Assembly (NCBI GenBank): GCA_903857165.1
Contig: CAIODU010000339.1
Location: 1-43,041 of the forward strand
Length of the DNA stretch: 43,041 nt
Source of the DNA: an uncultured Methylococcaceae bacterium
GTDB taxonomy: Bacteria > Pseudomonadota > Gammaproteobacteria > Methylococcales > Methylococcaceae
Direction of reading: 5' to 3'
Below the pieces are notes generated by a model. It was not told where the DNA came from and made no database searches. It saw nothing but the letters and a program-made list of their open reading frames with translations. The translations under genes and the position numbers were made by a program. Position 1 is the stretch's first letter; the number at the start of each line of letters is the position of its first letter. Below are positions 1 to 10,855 of this stretch, one piece after another.

Positions 1-176
1 AGAACCCGACCTGTGTGCGTCCCGAGCGGGAAACACCCCGCCTCGGCAAATCCCTTTCGCACCGCCTCAACTATCAGCAACGGCGCAAAAAAGCGTGCTT
101 TTAGGCTTAAGTTAATGGCTTTGACGCTCCAGCGTGGGAACGAGAGGAAATAGTCCGCCCCGCAAGTTCCCCTCGC

Positions 177-425
177 CTAATTGTTCTTCGTACCCTTTAA
201 TTTCATCAACGCCTGGGCGCAGCCGACTGACATTTGTTCTTTATTTGCCATGAGGCATGCCTTGATCCGGCCGCCGCCCGGCTCCACGCCAGCGCAGAGC
301 CGTTCCACGTCAGCCTTGCAATAAGTGCGCAGCGCCTGAAAATCCGCATCTAGCTGGCTTCCCCCGGCAAATGCCGGTATGGATGCCGCTATTAAGATGA
401 AAGCAAGTGTTGTACGAATGATCAT
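177..425 (-). CDS. Small secreted cysteine-rich repeat protein (PF00839-like)
   Basis: 82-aa ORF with signal peptide and a CKADVERLCAGVEPGGGRIKACLMANKEQMSVGCAQAL motif typical of cysteine-rich repeat proteins. Confidence 0.75.
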   Translation of the reverse strand: MIIRTTLAFILIAASIPAFAGGSQLDADFQALRTYCKADVERLCAGVEPGGGRIKACLMANKEQMSVGCAQALMKLKGTKNN

Positions 426-572
426 GTGTGTGTCTCCTCAAAGTGAGTGTGAAGGGAAATTCATCAATATCCCGGCAATAAGGATACCTGTTATTTTTCA
501 ATTTTCAATCATCCCGCACCCCCCGTGGCGAACAAAATCGGGCTACCCACTTGTGGGCGGGGACACGATCAA

Positions 573-655
573 GGCCTACCCGTTCGCCCTGAGCTTGCCG
601 AAGGGGGTGAGCGGGTAAGCCGTTCATGGTTCGACAGGCTCACCACGAACGGCTT
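573..655. repeat. REP-like inverted repeat (GTTCGCCCTGAGCTTGCCGAAGG...GGTTCGACAGGCTCACCACGAACGG)
   Basis: Imperfect palindrome of a type widely scattered in proteobacterial genomes; no coding signal. Confidence 0.7.
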
Positions 656-829
656 AAGTTAATGGCTTTGAGGCCGGCACTGGGCATGCCCAAATGGCAG
701 GGGTGGGAAGCGAAACCAATCTTTACATTTGCCAAGCCTAAAAGTCTGTACAGAACGCCCGTCATGGGGTTAAATAAAGCATTGATATCTCCAATCCACT
801 TTCCAAATTATATAAGAGGTTAAGCCGGC

Positions 830-1114
830 ATGGCGAGAGTTACCGTAGAAGATTGCCTGGACAAGGTAGACAACCGTTTCCAACTGGTTTTGTTGAGTTC
901 CAAACGTGCCCGCCAATTGGCCCGACACGCCGACGATGCCAAGCTGCCTTGGGGCAATGACAAACCAACCGTGTTGGCCCTGCGTGAAATCGCTGCCGGG
1001 CTGATCACCCGGGCTTATCTAAAGGAAGGCCCCAAGCATGACCGCTATCAAGTCGAGCGTCCCACCTTCAAGATACGGCATGACGACATTGACATGGACG
1101 ACGACGATCTTTGA
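830..1114 (+). CDS. rpoZ: DNA-directed RNA polymerase omega subunit
   Basis: [30 protein letters not shown]... is a characteristic omega N-terminus; located directly upstream of spoT. Confidence 0.97.
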   Translation: MARVTVEDCLDKVDNRFQLVLLSSKRARQLARHADDAKLPWGNDKPTVLALREIAAGLITRAYLKEGPKHDRYQVERPTFKIRHDDIDMDDDDL

Positions 1115-3411
1115 ACCAAACGGACACTGCGAACGGCATGACCAAGGACACTTGCGAAGCCGACCTTGCGGAAAGCCTGGATGAAACGCCAGGCATCAGC
1201 GTGGGGGGTTTGGTGGGTCATGAGCCATTGCCAAAAGATCCGGCTGAGACGCCGCAGGAAAAACTGATCCGGCGGTTGGCCACCATGTTGGAGGCATACC
1301 TGGAACCGGCTCAGGTGGAAGATGTGTATCGCGCCTATTTTGTGGCCGAACGCGCCCACGAAGGGCAATACCGGGTCAGCGGGGAACCTTACATTTGCCA
1401 TCCGATATCGGTTTCCATCATCCTCGCCGGCATGAGGATGGACGTGAAGGGTGTCATGGCCGGTTTGCTGCATGATGTAATCGAAGACACCGATATCACC
1501 AAAGAGCAGCTATTAAGGGAATTTGGCGAGGAAGTTGCCCAACTGGTGGATGGCGTCAGCAAACTGACCCAACTCGACGGCAAATCCCGCGCCGAGGCCC
1601 AAGCGCATAATGTGCGTAAGATGGTCATGGCGATGGTGAAAGATTTGCGGGTGATTATGGTCAAGCTCGCCGACCGTCTACACAATATGCGGACGCTTGG
1701 GGTCATGGCATCCCAACGTCGCCGGCGCATCGCCCGGGAAACCTTGGATATTTACGCGCCCATCGCCAATCGTCTCGGCATGAACGAGTTGCGCATGGAA
1801 TTGGAGGATTTGGGTTTCGCCGCCTACCATCCAATGCGTTATCGCGTGCTCAAACGCGAAGTGAAGAAAGCCTCCGGCAACCGCAAGGAACTGGTGACCA
1901 ACGTCGAAAACGCGATTAGCACCCGCTTGGCAGATTGCGGACTCACCAATTTCCAGGTGGTAGGCAGGGAAAAGCATCTATTCAGCCTTTACGGGAAGAT
2001 GCGCAACAAGCGCCTGTCCTTCGCGGAGGTGCTTGATGTTTACGCCTTCCGCATCATCACTCGCACCGTGGACGAGTGCTACCGTGCCCTGGGCATGGCT
2101 CACAATCTATTTAAACCCGTGCCGAACCGCTTCAAAGACTACATCGCAGTCCCTAGGGCAAACGGCTACCAATCCCTGCATACCGTGCTCGTCGGACCTT
2201 ATGGCCAGCCATTGGAAATCCAGATTCGCACAAGTGCCATGCATCATATGGCCGAATGCGGCATCGCCGCGCACTGGCTTTACAAGTCCGAAAGCGATCA
2301 GGTCTCCCTGTCGCAATCCCGCGCCCATGAATGGCTGCGCGACCTGCTGGAAATCCAAAAACACGCGGGCGACTCTTTGGAATTCCTCGATAACCTTAAG
2401 ATTGATTTGTTCCAGCACGAAGTCTATATCCTTACACCGAAAGGCAAAATCATCAAATTGCCGCAAAGCGCGACCATCGTCGATTTCGCTTACGCGGTTC
2501 ATACCGATGTCGGCAATGCCTGCGTTTCCGCCCGCATCGACCGGGCTTTGTCCCCCTTGCATACGCAATTGGTGAACGGTCAAACCGTGGAGGTCATCAC
2601 CGCGCCATGGGCCAGGCCAAATCCACTGTGGCTCAATTTTGTCGTCACCGCCAAAGCCCGATCTGCCATTCGCGGCTATCTGCGCAATTTCAAGAAACAG
2701 GAAGCCATCAACCTGGGTCGCAAGTTGCTGGAAAAGGAGCTTGGTGCCCGTGGCATGAGGTTGGAAGACATTAGCGATGCCCGTTTCAACGAATTGTTAA
2801 AAACTCTGGATTTGACTTCACGCGAAGCATTGCAGGAGGATATTGGCCTAGGCAACCGTTTGCCATTCCTAGTCGTCCGCCTGCTGATGCAAGAGGAAAT
2901 AAACCCGCTAAATCCGCGGCCGGAGGGAGCCGGGAAAGCCGTCCGCACACCGCTTATCATCAAGGGTGCGGAAGGCACGGTGGTGAGCCTGGCCAAATGC
3001 TGCCGCCCCATCCCGGGTGATGAGATTGTCGGTTTCTTCAATCCTGGCAAGGGCATCGTCGTGCATTCGAGCGAATGCAAAAACACCATTGATTTGCGCA
3101 AGAAGCAATTCACCGGGCTGGATGTGGAGTGGGACAAGCAGGTCGTCGGTGATTTTTCTGTGGAAATCAGGCTGGAATTGCTCAACAAGCTAGGTACCCT
3201 GGCCAAGGTCGCCTCGGCCATTTCCAAAATGAATGCCAATATCGAAAACGTTCAAATTACCGACCAAGATAGCGAGCTTTCCACCGATGTAATCACTTTG
3301 GCCGTCAAGAATCGCGCCCATTTGGCCAATGTCATGCGCGAACTGCGCAAATTATCCGTGGTTTTAAAAATTTCCCGCATCAAATCCGAAACAAAACCAA
3401 AAAGAACATGA
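1111..3411 (+). CDS. spoT: Bifunctional (p)ppGpp synthetase/hydrolase SpoT/RelA
   Basis: HD domain ([10 protein letters not shown]-type), synthetase motifs, TGS ([31 protein letters not shown]) and C-terminal ACT. Start is either TTG 1111, overlapping the rpoZ stop, or ATG 1138. Confidence 0.97.
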   Translation: MNQTDTANGMTKDTCEADLAESLDETPGISVGGLVGHEPLPKDPAETPQEKLIRRLATMLEAYLEPAQVEDVYRAYFVAERAHEGQYRVSGEPYICHPISVSIILAGMRMDVKGVMAGLLHDVIEDTDITKEQLLREFGEEVAQLVDGVSKLTQLDGKSRAEAQAHNVRKMVMAMVKDLRVIMVKLADRLHNMRTLGVMASQRRRRIARETLDIYAPIANRLGMNELRMELEDLGFAAYHPMRYRVLKREVKKASGNRKELVTNVENAISTRLADCGLTNFQVVGREKHLFSLYGKMRNKRLSFAEVLDVYAFRIITRTVDECYRALGMAHNLFKPVPNRFKDYIAVPRANGYQSLHTVLVGPYGQPLEIQIRTSAMHHMAECGIAAHWLYKSESDQVSLSQSRAHEWLRDLLEIQKHAGDSLEFLDNLKIDLFQHEVYILTPKGKIIKLPQSATIVDFAYAVHTDVGNACVSARIDRALSPLHTQLVNGQTVEVITAPWARPNPLWLNFVVTAKARSAIRGYLRNFKKQEAINLGRKLLEKELGARGMRLEDISDARFNELLKTLDLTSREALQEDIGLGNRLPFLVVRLLMQEEINPLNPRPEGAGKAVRTPLIIKGAEGTVVSLAKCCRPIPGDEIVGFFNPGKGIVVHSSECKNTIDLRKKQFTGLDVEWDKQVVGDFSVEIRLELLNKLGTLAKVASAISKMNANIENVQITDQDSELSTDVITLAVKNRAHLANVMRELRKLSVVLKISRIKSETKPKRT

Positions 3412-3794
3412 ATAAACAAGTCATCCACACTCATGATGCCCCCGTTGCGATTGGCACCTACTCACAAGCAGTGAAAGTTGGCAACACCGTTTACCTGGCC
3501 GGACAAATTCCCCTCGATCCTGCAACCATGGCTTTGGTGGAATCCAGCATGGATGCGCAAATCCGGCGGGTGCTCGACAACCTACGCGCCGTCGCCGAAG
3601 CCGCCGGGGGCACTCTGAATGACATTGTCAAGTTGAATGTCTTTCTGACCGACCTTGCCCATTTCGCTTTGGTCAACGAAATCATGGCCGGTTATTTTGC
3701 CGAACCCTACCCCGCTCGCGCAGCCATCGGCGTGGCATCCCTGCCGCGTGGTGCTGGCATTGAAATGGATGCGGTGATGGTGCTGGCTGAATAG
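3408..3794 (+). CDS. ridA: RidA family reactive intermediate/imine deaminase
   Basis: 128 aa with [28 protein letters not shown] and [23 protein letters not shown]; overlaps the spoT end. Confidence 0.96.
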   Translation: MNKQVIHTHDAPVAIGTYSQAVKVGNTVYLAGQIPLDPATMALVESSMDAQIRRVLDNLRAVAEAAGGTLNDIVKLNVFLTDLAHFALVNEIMAGYFAEPYPARAAIGVASLPRGAGIEMDAVMVLAE

Positions 3795-3817
3795 TTTGCC
3801 GACAGAAAAATCTTAAC

Positions 3818-5899
3818 ATGTCACTTTCCGAGGCAACAGACAGCCTGAAGGTTGCGTCCCTCAAAGGTGTGGGGGCGAAGACACTGGAGCGTCTTGGCAA
3901 ACTGAACTTGCACAAGGTCCACGACCTGCTATTCCATCTTCCCTCCCGTTATGAAAACCGGACTGCCTTGATGCCTTTGGGCAGTGTCAGGCCCGGCGAC
4001 CAAGCCTTGGTGGAGGGCCAGGTGGAACTCACGGAGGTCATTGCCCGTGCCCGCCGTTCCTTGGTTTGTCGGATCAGCGATGGGACGGGATTTTTGTACC
4101 TGCGGTTTTTCCATTTTTCCGGCGACCAGCTTTCACGCCTGAAGCCGGGTGCAAGGCTGCGCTGTTTCGGAGAGGCAAGGGAAGGCTATTACGGCACGGA
4201 GATGGTTCATCCCGACTATCAACACATCGCCGATGAAGATGCCGGCAATGTTGATCAAAGCCTGACCCCGGTTTATCCTTCAACCGAAGGCTTGCACCAG
4301 AAAACCCTGCGTAGCCTAGTGGAGCGGGCCTTGGATTTGTGCCTTGAAAACAGTGGCATTTTGCATGAATGGATTCCAGAGGAACAGTTGTCTGCCTTGG
4401 GCTTTCCAACTTTGTTCGATTCCGTGCGCTTGCTGCACCAGCCTCCCGCCGGGGCGGCAGCGGAGCTTCTGGGGCAAGCCCAACAGCGACTGGCTTTCGA
4501 GGAGCTATTGGCCCATCACCTCAGCGTCAGCCGTTTTCGCAACCACATGAGACAGCAGGCCGCGCCGGTGTTGCGCTTGCCCGACCCGGTCTCCAAGCAA
4601 TTCCTGGATTCCCTGCCGTTCGCCCTGACGGGTGCGCAAAACCGGGTGATCCAAGAAATCGCGACCGACCTAGCCGCGGCGAAGCCGATGATGCGCCTGG
4701 TGCAGGGCGATGTAGGTTCCGGTAAAACCGTTGTTGCGGCATGGGCGGCGCTTGCCGCTTTGTCTTCGGATTCTCAAGTCGCCTTCATGGCCCCGACCGA
4801 ATTGCTGGCGGAGCAGCATTACCGCAGCTTCAGCCATTGGCTGGAACCGCTCGGTGTGCAGGTCGCCTATCTGGCCGGCAAGCATAAGGGGCAGATACGC
4901 CGGGAAACGTTGGAAGCCATTGCCGATGGCAGGGCCGGAGCGGTGTTGGGCACCCATGCCTTATTTCAGGAAGAAGTGAAATTCCATCGCCTAGGCTTGG
5001 TCATCATTGACGAGCAGCACCGCTTTGGCGTCCACCAGCGTCTGGCATTGCGCGAGAAAGGGGTGCGTGACGGGCAATACCCGCACCAACTGATCATGAC
5101 CGCCACGCCGATCCCCCGCACCTTGGCCATGCTCGGTTACGCCGATTTGGACGTGTCGGTCATCGACGAATTGCCGCCGGGGCGCAACCCGGTCAAAACC
5201 TCGGTGATTCCTTCGACACGCAGATCCGAGGTCATCGGCCGCATTGATGACTGGGTGAAAGGCAGGCGGCAAGTGTATTGGGTCTGCACCCTCATTGAAG
5301 AGTCCGAAGTGTTGGAACGCGAAGCGGCGGAAAACACCGCAATCGCCTTGGCCGGGGCATTGCCAAAGGTGCGCATAGGGCTGGTCCATGGGCGGATGAA
5401 GCCCGTTGAGAAGGAAGAAGTCATGGACTCGTTCAAATCTGGCTCCGTCGATTTGTTGGTGGCAACCACTGTCATCGAGGTCGGCATGGACGTACCCAAT
5501 GCCGGCCTGATGGTCATTGAGAACCCGGAGCGCTTAGGCTTGGCCCAATTGCATCAGTTGCGCGGCAGGGTCGGGCGCGGACCCGGCGACAGCTTTTGCG
5601 TGTTGATGTACCAGCCGCCATTGACACCGGGCGCCAAAGAGCGCTTGGGGATTTTGCGCGAAACCAGCGACGGTTTCGTGATCGCCGAGAAGGATTTGGA
5701 GCTACGCGGTCCGGGCGAGTTATTGGGCATCCGCCAGACTGGCCAGGTCCAATTCCGCGTTGCCGACCTGGCCCGCGACGGCGAACTATTGGATCAAGTC
5801 AAAGCAACCGCCGAGATTTTGCTGGATAGCCACCCGGATGCAGTGGAGCCATTATTAAAGCGCTGGCTGGCCGACGGGGTGAGATATGCCGAGGTGTAA
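3818..5899 (+). CDS. recG: ATP-dependent DNA helicase RecG
   Basis: Wedge domain, RLVQGDVGSGKT Walker A, DEQHRFGV, and TTVIEVGMDVPNA...QLHQLRGRVGRG motifs. Confidence 0.97.
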   Translation: MSLSEATDSLKVASLKGVGAKTLERLGKLNLHKVHDLLFHLPSRYENRTALMPLGSVRPGDQALVEGQVELTEVIARARRSLVCRISDGTGFLYLRFFHFSGDQLSRLKPGARLRCFGEAREGYYGTEMVHPDYQHIADEDAGNVDQSLTPVYPSTEGLHQKTLRSLVERALDLCLENSGILHEWIPEEQLSALGFPTLFDSVRLLHQPPAGAAAELLGQAQQRLAFEELLAHHLSVSRFRNHMRQQAAPVLRLPDPVSKQFLDSLPFALTGAQNRVIQEIATDLAAAKPMMRLVQGDVGSGKTVVAAWAALAALSSDSQVAFMAPTELLAEQHYRSFSHWLEPLGVQVAYLAGKHKGQIRRETLEAIADGRAGAVLGTHALFQEEVKFHRLGLVIIDEQHRFGVHQRLALREKGVRDGQYPHQLIMTATPIPRTLAMLGYADLDVSVIDELPPGRNPVKTSVIPSTRRSEVIGRIDDWVKGRRQVYWVCTLIEESEVLEREAAENTAIALAGALPKVRIGLVHGRMKPVEKEEVMDSFKSGSVDLLVATTVIEVGMDVPNAGLMVIENPERLGLAQLHQLRGRVGRGPGDSFCVLMYQPPLTPGAKERLGILRETSDGFVIAEKDLELRGPGELLGIRQTGQVQFRVADLARDGELLDQVKATAEILLDSHPDAVEPLLKRWLADGVRYAEV

Positions 5900-5948
5900 G
5901 GGGCGGGTTATGACGAAGCGACCACATTAAATCCAAAAATTGTAAACC

Positions 5949-6326
5949 ATGCACAAACGCTTTCTGTTGTCCTCCGCACTGGCCGCATTGCTGGCCGTGG
6001 CCCTCGGTGCCTTCGCCGCGCATGGTTTGCGGGGACGGCTTGACGAACATATGATGGATGTCTTCCAGACCGGTGTCCGCTACCATTTCTTCCACGCCCT
6101 TGGCTTGGGGTTGATTGCCTTGTTAGCCAAACACTACCCCGATTCCAAAAAATTGTGCTGGGCGGGTTGGCTGATGCTGGCGGGGATGGTGGTTTTCTCC
6201 GGCAGCCTCTACCTGTTGAGCTTAAGCGGCTTGACTTGGCTGGGCATGATCACCCCGTTGGGCGGCTTGGCTTTCATGGCCGCATGGTTGCTGTTGGCAG
6301 TGTTCGCCTATCGTGATGCGGCGTAG
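5949..6326 (+). CDS. DUF423 family membrane protein
   Basis: LAVALGAFAAHGLRGRL...FQTGVRYHFFHALGLG is the DUF423/YgdD signature. Confidence 0.9.
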   Translation: MHKRFLLSSALAALLAVALGAFAAHGLRGRLDEHMMDVFQTGVRYHFFHALGLGLIALLAKHYPDSKKLCWAGWLMLAGMVVFSGSLYLLSLSGLTWLGMITPLGGLAFMAAWLLLAVFAYRDAA

Positions 6327-6431
6327 AAGGCCGGAATAAGCCGGTTCCAGCGAATCGAAGAAACGGCGTTTCCGGCAACAACCCGGTCAACTTGCCGGAA
6401 ACACCCGCCGGGCGGGTTTATTCCGGCCTAC
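6323..6431. repeat. Palindromic repeat (GTAGaaGGCCGGAATAAG...TTTATTCCGGCCTACG) with an inner hairpin
   Basis: Outer inverted repeat plus internal GTTTCCGGCAA...TTGCCGGAAAC stem; begins at the DUF423 stop codon. Confidence 0.75.
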
Positions 6432-6553
6432 GATGCCAGACCGCGCCGGTCGGCTTGTCCTCCGGCTGTCACATATCCATCATCTTGCCGTCATTGAACT
6501 GTCATGCTGTATTCCTATGATTGCATCATAGTAACCTCCTAAGGAATCACACC

Positions 6554-7078
6554 ATGAAAATCATGCAAACCATACAAAGCTATGACATATCCATTTTCAT
6601 CTGGGTCATGCAACGCAGATCGCAGAAATTCCTCGTCCGTTGCGCTCGCGGCATTTCAGCCACCGGCAACGGGCCTTTGTATCTTTTGGTGGCCTCCATC
6701 CTGTATTGGATGGGCGGGCCGGACGGGATGCGCCTGTTGACGTGCATGGCGTTGGCTTTGCTGATCGAGCGACCGTTGTATTTCGTCATCAAGAATGCCT
6801 GCAAGCGTGACCGCCCCCCGGCTGCGTTGAACATCAAAAGCTTCATCATCCCTTCGGACCGCTTCAGCTTCCCCTCTGGCCACACCTCCGCTGCGTTTCT
6901 GATGGCGACCTTGTGGGGCTGGCACTATCCCCCGCTGCTGCCGGCGCTGTTCACCTGGGCGATGCTGGTAGGGGTGGCACGGGTGATCCTCGGCGTGCAT
7001 TTTCCCACCGATACGCTGATTGGCGCAGTGATGGGAACCAGCGCAGCGCTGCTGAGCATGGGGATGATTTTCGCGTGA
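6554..7078 (+). CDS. PAP2 superfamily phosphatase
   Basis: KRDRPP, FPSGHT and VARVILGVHFPTD motifs of PAP2 phosphatases; ATG 6554 follows a good Shine-Dalgarno (CCTCCTAAGGA). Confidence 0.9.
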   Translation: MKIMQTIQSYDISIFIWVMQRRSQKFLVRCARGISATGNGPLYLLVASILYWMGGPDGMRLLTCMALALLIERPLYFVIKNACKRDRPPAALNIKSFIIPSDRFSFPSGHTSAAFLMATLWGWHYPPLLPALFTWAMLVGVARVILGVHFPTDTLIGAVMGTSAALLSMGMIFA

Positions 7079-8115
7079 AGGTATTTTACGGCGTTCAGGC
7101 AACCGGCAATGGTCATATCACCCGCGCCAGGGCGATGGCACCGAAACTTAAACAGGCAGGCATTGATGTCACTTGGATGTTCACCGGCCGACCTTGGGAA
7201 CAATTGTTCGAGATGGAGGTTTTTGGTGACTATGCGTGGCGCACCGGGTTGACCTTTGCCACCAAGTCCGGGCATGTCCAATACTTGCAAACGGCTTGGG
7301 AAAATCCACTGGCCCGATTTGTCCGCGATGTGAAAAACTTGGATTTGAGCGGCTATGACTTGGTGATTTGCGATTTCGAGCCGGTCACCGCTTGGGCCGC
7401 CAAGCTGCAAGGCATCAAAACCGTTGGCATAGGCCACCAATACGCATTTTGCTATGACATCCCCAGGGCAGGCGCAGACTTCCTTGGCGAAAAAGTATTG
7501 CATTATTTCGCACCGGTCTCCGTGGGCTTGGGTGTGCATTGGCATCATTTCCACCACCCGATACTGCCTCCGGTCATTGAGCGGGAAATGGGAACCGCTC
7601 AGGCCAAGCCGGACAAGGTCATCGTCTATCTTCCGTTCGAGGATGTGAGCCATGTCATCCAATTACTGAAGCAGTTCCAAAGCCACCAGTTTTACGTCTA
7701 TAGCCCAACATCGCCTAAAACCACCGAACACCCCGCCAATGTCCATGTCAGGCAGCTTTCCCGCGCCGGTTTCCAGAAGGATTTTGCCGATGCCTCCGCC
7801 GTCATCTGTAATGCCGGCTTTGAACTGGCGAGCGAAGCGCTGCAAACCGGCAAGAAAATTCTGGTCAAGCCGCTACGCGGCCAAATGGAACAGGCTTCCA
7901 ATGCCTTGGCGCTGGAATTACTGCAACTGGGCCAAGTGATGCAGTCGCTTGATCCAGCATCGATAGCGACATGGTTGGAGCAAAGCCGTGCCATCCATGT
8001 GCAATACCCGGATTCGGCACAGGCCATTGTCGATTGGCTGTTGCAAGGGGATTTGCGGGTGGACCCGGCATGGGTGGACGGCATCTGGGCTCAAACCATC
8101 AAAACCACGCTTTAA
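7075..8115 (+). CDS. MJ1255/VC2487-family glycosyltransferase
   Basis: VKVFYGVQATGNGHITRARAMAPKL...; GTG start overlaps the PAP2 stop codon. Confidence 0.85.
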   Translation: MKVFYGVQATGNGHITRARAMAPKLKQAGIDVTWMFTGRPWEQLFEMEVFGDYAWRTGLTFATKSGHVQYLQTAWENPLARFVRDVKNLDLSGYDLVICDFEPVTAWAAKLQGIKTVGIGHQYAFCYDIPRAGADFLGEKVLHYFAPVSVGLGVHWHHFHHPILPPVIEREMGTAQAKPDKVIVYLPFEDVSHVIQLLKQFQSHQFYVYSPTSPKTTEHPANVHVRQLSRAGFQKDFADASAVICNAGFELASEALQTGKKILVKPLRGQMEQASNALALELLQLGQVMQSLDPASIATWLEQSRAIHVQYPDSAQAIVDWLLQGDLRVDPAWVDGIWAQTIKTTL

Positions 8116-8242
8116 TGGGGGTTCCGTGGGAGCGATTGTTAGCGGGGCCGAAAGTCCCGTTTGCAAAGTGTTCCCACAATGACACGCCTTAATCGGTTAG
8201 AATCCCCGGTCTTCCAATTCAACCTTATACTTTGCGAACGCT

Positions 8243-8614
8243 ATGGCAGGTCAAAATCTCAAGGGCGCGGCGCGCATCCATGCCGCATTCCTCAATTCGA
8301 TGAAAGGCTTCAAAGCCACTTGGGCGCATGAAGAGGCATTTCGCCAAGAAGCTTTGCTATGCATCGTCGCCACCCCGTTGGGGCTATGGCTGGGCCAGAC
8401 CGGCGTGGAAAAAGCGCTGCTGCTGGGTAGCCTGCTGTTGGTGCTGATTGTGGAATTGCTCAACACTGGCATTGAAATTGTGGTCGATCGCATCAGTTTC
8501 GAGCGGCACGAACTGTCCGGTCGCGCCAAGGATGTCGGTTCCGCGGCCGTGTTCACCTCGCTGCTGCTGGCTGGCGTGGTGTGGGCGCTGGTATTGTTGC
8601 CGCGTTATTTTTAA
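8243..8614 (+). CDS. dgkA: Diacylglycerol kinase
   Basis: Small three-TM protein with VELLNTGIEIVVDRIS and GRAKDVGSAAVF signatures. Confidence 0.95.
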   Translation: MAGQNLKGAARIHAAFLNSMKGFKATWAHEEAFRQEALLCIVATPLGLWLGQTGVEKALLLGSLLLVLIVELLNTGIEIVVDRISFERHELSGRAKDVGSAAVFTSLLLAGVVWALVLLPRYF

Positions 8615-8690
8615 ACTCCCCGCAGGTATTCAGGCCGACGCGGACTCGGCTCAGTCTTTCTCATATTGAGACAAATCGTTGAAATACTGC

Positions 8691-8831
8691 CCGTCATTGC
8701 GGCATGGATTCCGGAATCCAGTCACAAGGAGGTGAAACTAGGGTTCGCCACTAAGCCTTTTTCAAACGCTGACGCAACCGACAAGTTACCGTCCATGGCG
8801 CTGGATTCCGGCATCCATGCCGGAATGACGG
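8691..8831. repeat. ~141-bp terminal-inverted-repeat element (CCGTCATT...AATGACGG family)
   Basis: CCGTCATTGCGGCATGGATTCCGGAATCCAG at the left and CTGGATTCCGGCATCCATGCCGGAATGACGG at the right. Confidence 0.85.
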
Positions 8832-8957
8832 CAATGGATCCATAATGGGAATTGCTGATCCAAGTTAGATGTCAGTGAACCTTCCCCCAAAATTTGTTAA
8901 GATGCGCTCGCTGAGCCTTGTCCTGTTTACCCAATAAAACCGGAGCTTCCTTTTCGC

Positions 8958-9659
8958 GTGAAAACAACCAACGTAGTGCTGGCAAACCTGTGTGCATTTT
9001 TTCTGGCATCATCCCTCGCCTTCGCCGAACCCAGTGCCGAGGAATTGGCCAATAAACTCAATGACGAATGGGAGGTGATCTTCTACACGCTGCCCACTAA
9101 CCGCCAGGCCGGGCGCTTCAAGGAGCTGTTGCCTCGTGTCCGGGAGTTAGGGGCAAAATACCCCAACAGGGCCGAACCGCTGATCATAGAGGCCGTCACC
9201 CTCTGCACTTTGGTCGCCGCCGAGTGGAGCTTTAGCGCCTTGAGCGACATTGAAAAGGCCAGGGATTTGCTGGTGAAAGCCATTGAGATCGACCCCAAGG
9301 CCATGGAAGCAGCCGCCTATATCGCCTTGGGCAACCTTTATTACCGCCTACCCGGCTGGCCGATTTCGTTTGGCGACGACGACTTGGCGCGGGAAAATCT
9401 GGAAGCGGCGGTTAAGCTCTACCCTGATGAGGTGGACACCAATTATTTTTTAGGGGACTATTGGCTAGGCGAAGACGAGTATGATAAGGCGCTGCCTTAC
9501 CTGGAGAAGGCGGAAAAAGCCCAGATTCGCCAGTATCATTCACTGTCCGACAATCACACCAAGGCAGAAACACACAAAGCACTGGAAGCGGCAAGAAATC
9601 GGGAAGGCAGCAGAAGTAGTTTCTTTTCAGACATTGTGCCTTCATTTTTCAAGCAATAG
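8958..9659 (+). CDS. TatT-like (TRAP transporter T-component) / TPR-containing exported protein
   Basis: Signal peptide; GNLYYRLPGWPISFGDDDLARENLEAAVKLYPDEVDTNYFLGDYWLGEDEYDKAL resembles TatT/TPR proteins; GTG start. Confidence 0.65.
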   Translation: MKTTNVVLANLCAFFLASSLAFAEPSAEELANKLNDEWEVIFYTLPTNRQAGRFKELLPRVRELGAKYPNRAEPLIIEAVTLCTLVAAEWSFSALSDIEKARDLLVKAIEIDPKAMEAAAYIALGNLYYRLPGWPISFGDDDLARENLEAAVKLYPDEVDTNYFLGDYWLGEDEYDKALPYLEKAEKAQIRQYHSLSDNHTKAETHKALEAARNREGSRSSFFSDIVPSFFKQ

Positions 9660-9760
9660 AGGCAAAGGCATGGACGGATTGCTCTTGCGGAAAAGCCAAA
9701 ATCGAGTCATGCTTATCCAAACGCCGCCTGACACCACTCTCACAATAAGGTGCATAAACA

Positions 9761-10648
9761 ATGGAAACCATAGGCAAAAACGAACTCTGGTCTTTTTTTG
9801 ACAGCGACAGTCATGAAAACGGGAAAGCCAAAAGAGCAACGAACACCGAAGTGCGCGGAGAAAATGGCTGCCCCGTCGGTTCCTACTTGGAACTTGCCAC
9901 CAAAATTGCCGAACTTCAATTCAGGAACAAAAGCCATGTGCTGATGTTTCGTGGTCAATTTCGCGACTTCCGCAACCAACAGGACAACACCAGCATCAAA
10001 CCTGGCCTGTTTCGTCCCGATGCAAACGGCAAGAACCCCGATGCGGAGATACTGATTAATCGTTTTGCAACATTGAAATTAGCGGAAGAAAAGCTCATTG
10101 GTTTTTATGCCAAATGGAAATTTTTGGGTCAAGACCGCATCCAACGCAGCCGCGTCCTGCGCTGGTCGATATTGCAGCATTATGAGGTATGCCTGACGCC
10201 CCTATTGGATGTCACTCATTCAATCCGTATTGCCGCCTCGTTTGCCTCTTTGGACAACCATCAAGACAAGACATTCATCTATGTCCTGGGGATTCCCAAC
10301 TTGAGCGGGGGCATCACCGCCAGCTCCGAGGCGGGCATCCAAACCATCCGGCTTGCCAGCGTTTGCCCTCCACAGGCCATACGCCCGCACATCCAGGAAG
10401 GGTATCTGCTCGGCGAATACCCCGAGTTTGACACTTTTGAGCAGAATTCGCTCTATGAAGCCTACGAGATTGATTTCGGGCTCAGGTTGGTCGCAAAATT
10501 TTGCTTCCACCCCGTCGCTTTCTGGACCAACGATGCCTTTCCTAAAGTGCCCAAGGAGGCGCTCTACCCAAACCATGACGATCCATTGTTCGAAATGGCC
10601 GAAGAATTGAGGGACGATCTGAAGCTCGCCACGAACGTACCCTTATGA
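9761..10648 (+). CDS. FRG-domain-containing protein
   Basis: [10 protein letters not shown]...[32 protein letters not shown] matches the FRG domain pattern (RGQ; QHYG-like; LLDxT). Confidence 0.8.
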   Translation: METIGKNELWSFFDSDSHENGKAKRATNTEVRGENGCPVGSYLELATKIAELQFRNKSHVLMFRGQFRDFRNQQDNTSIKPGLFRPDANGKNPDAEILINRFATLKLAEEKLIGFYAKWKFLGQDRIQRSRVLRWSILQHYEVCLTPLLDVTHSIRIAASFASLDNHQDKTFIYVLGIPNLSGGITASSEAGIQTIRLASVCPPQAIRPHIQEGYLLGEYPEFDTFEQNSLYEAYEIDFGLRLVAKFCFHPVAFWTNDAFPKVPKEALYPNHDDPLFEMAEELRDDLKLATNVPL

Positions 10649-10672
10649 ACCGGTGTTACAGCATAGGGAATG

Positions 10673-10778
10673 TTTGTAGGGCGGCCTTCAAGCTGCTTCC
10701 GCGGTTGATGACCCTGCGGATTTGTTTGGCAGCCTGAAGGCAGCCTTGCAACCGTTCGAAACCGATGCCGTCCTACAA
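10673..10778. repeat. Imperfect inverted repeat (TTTGTAGGGCGGC...GCCGTCCTACAAA)
   Basis: Complementary ends in the intergenic gap upstream of uvrA. Confidence 0.55.
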
Positions 10779-10855
10779 ATCCATCATTCCACTTTGCCTT
10801 TCCCTCCCCTAAACGCTTATAGCCTAGCGTTTTTCCAGCATCCGCAAAAACACCC

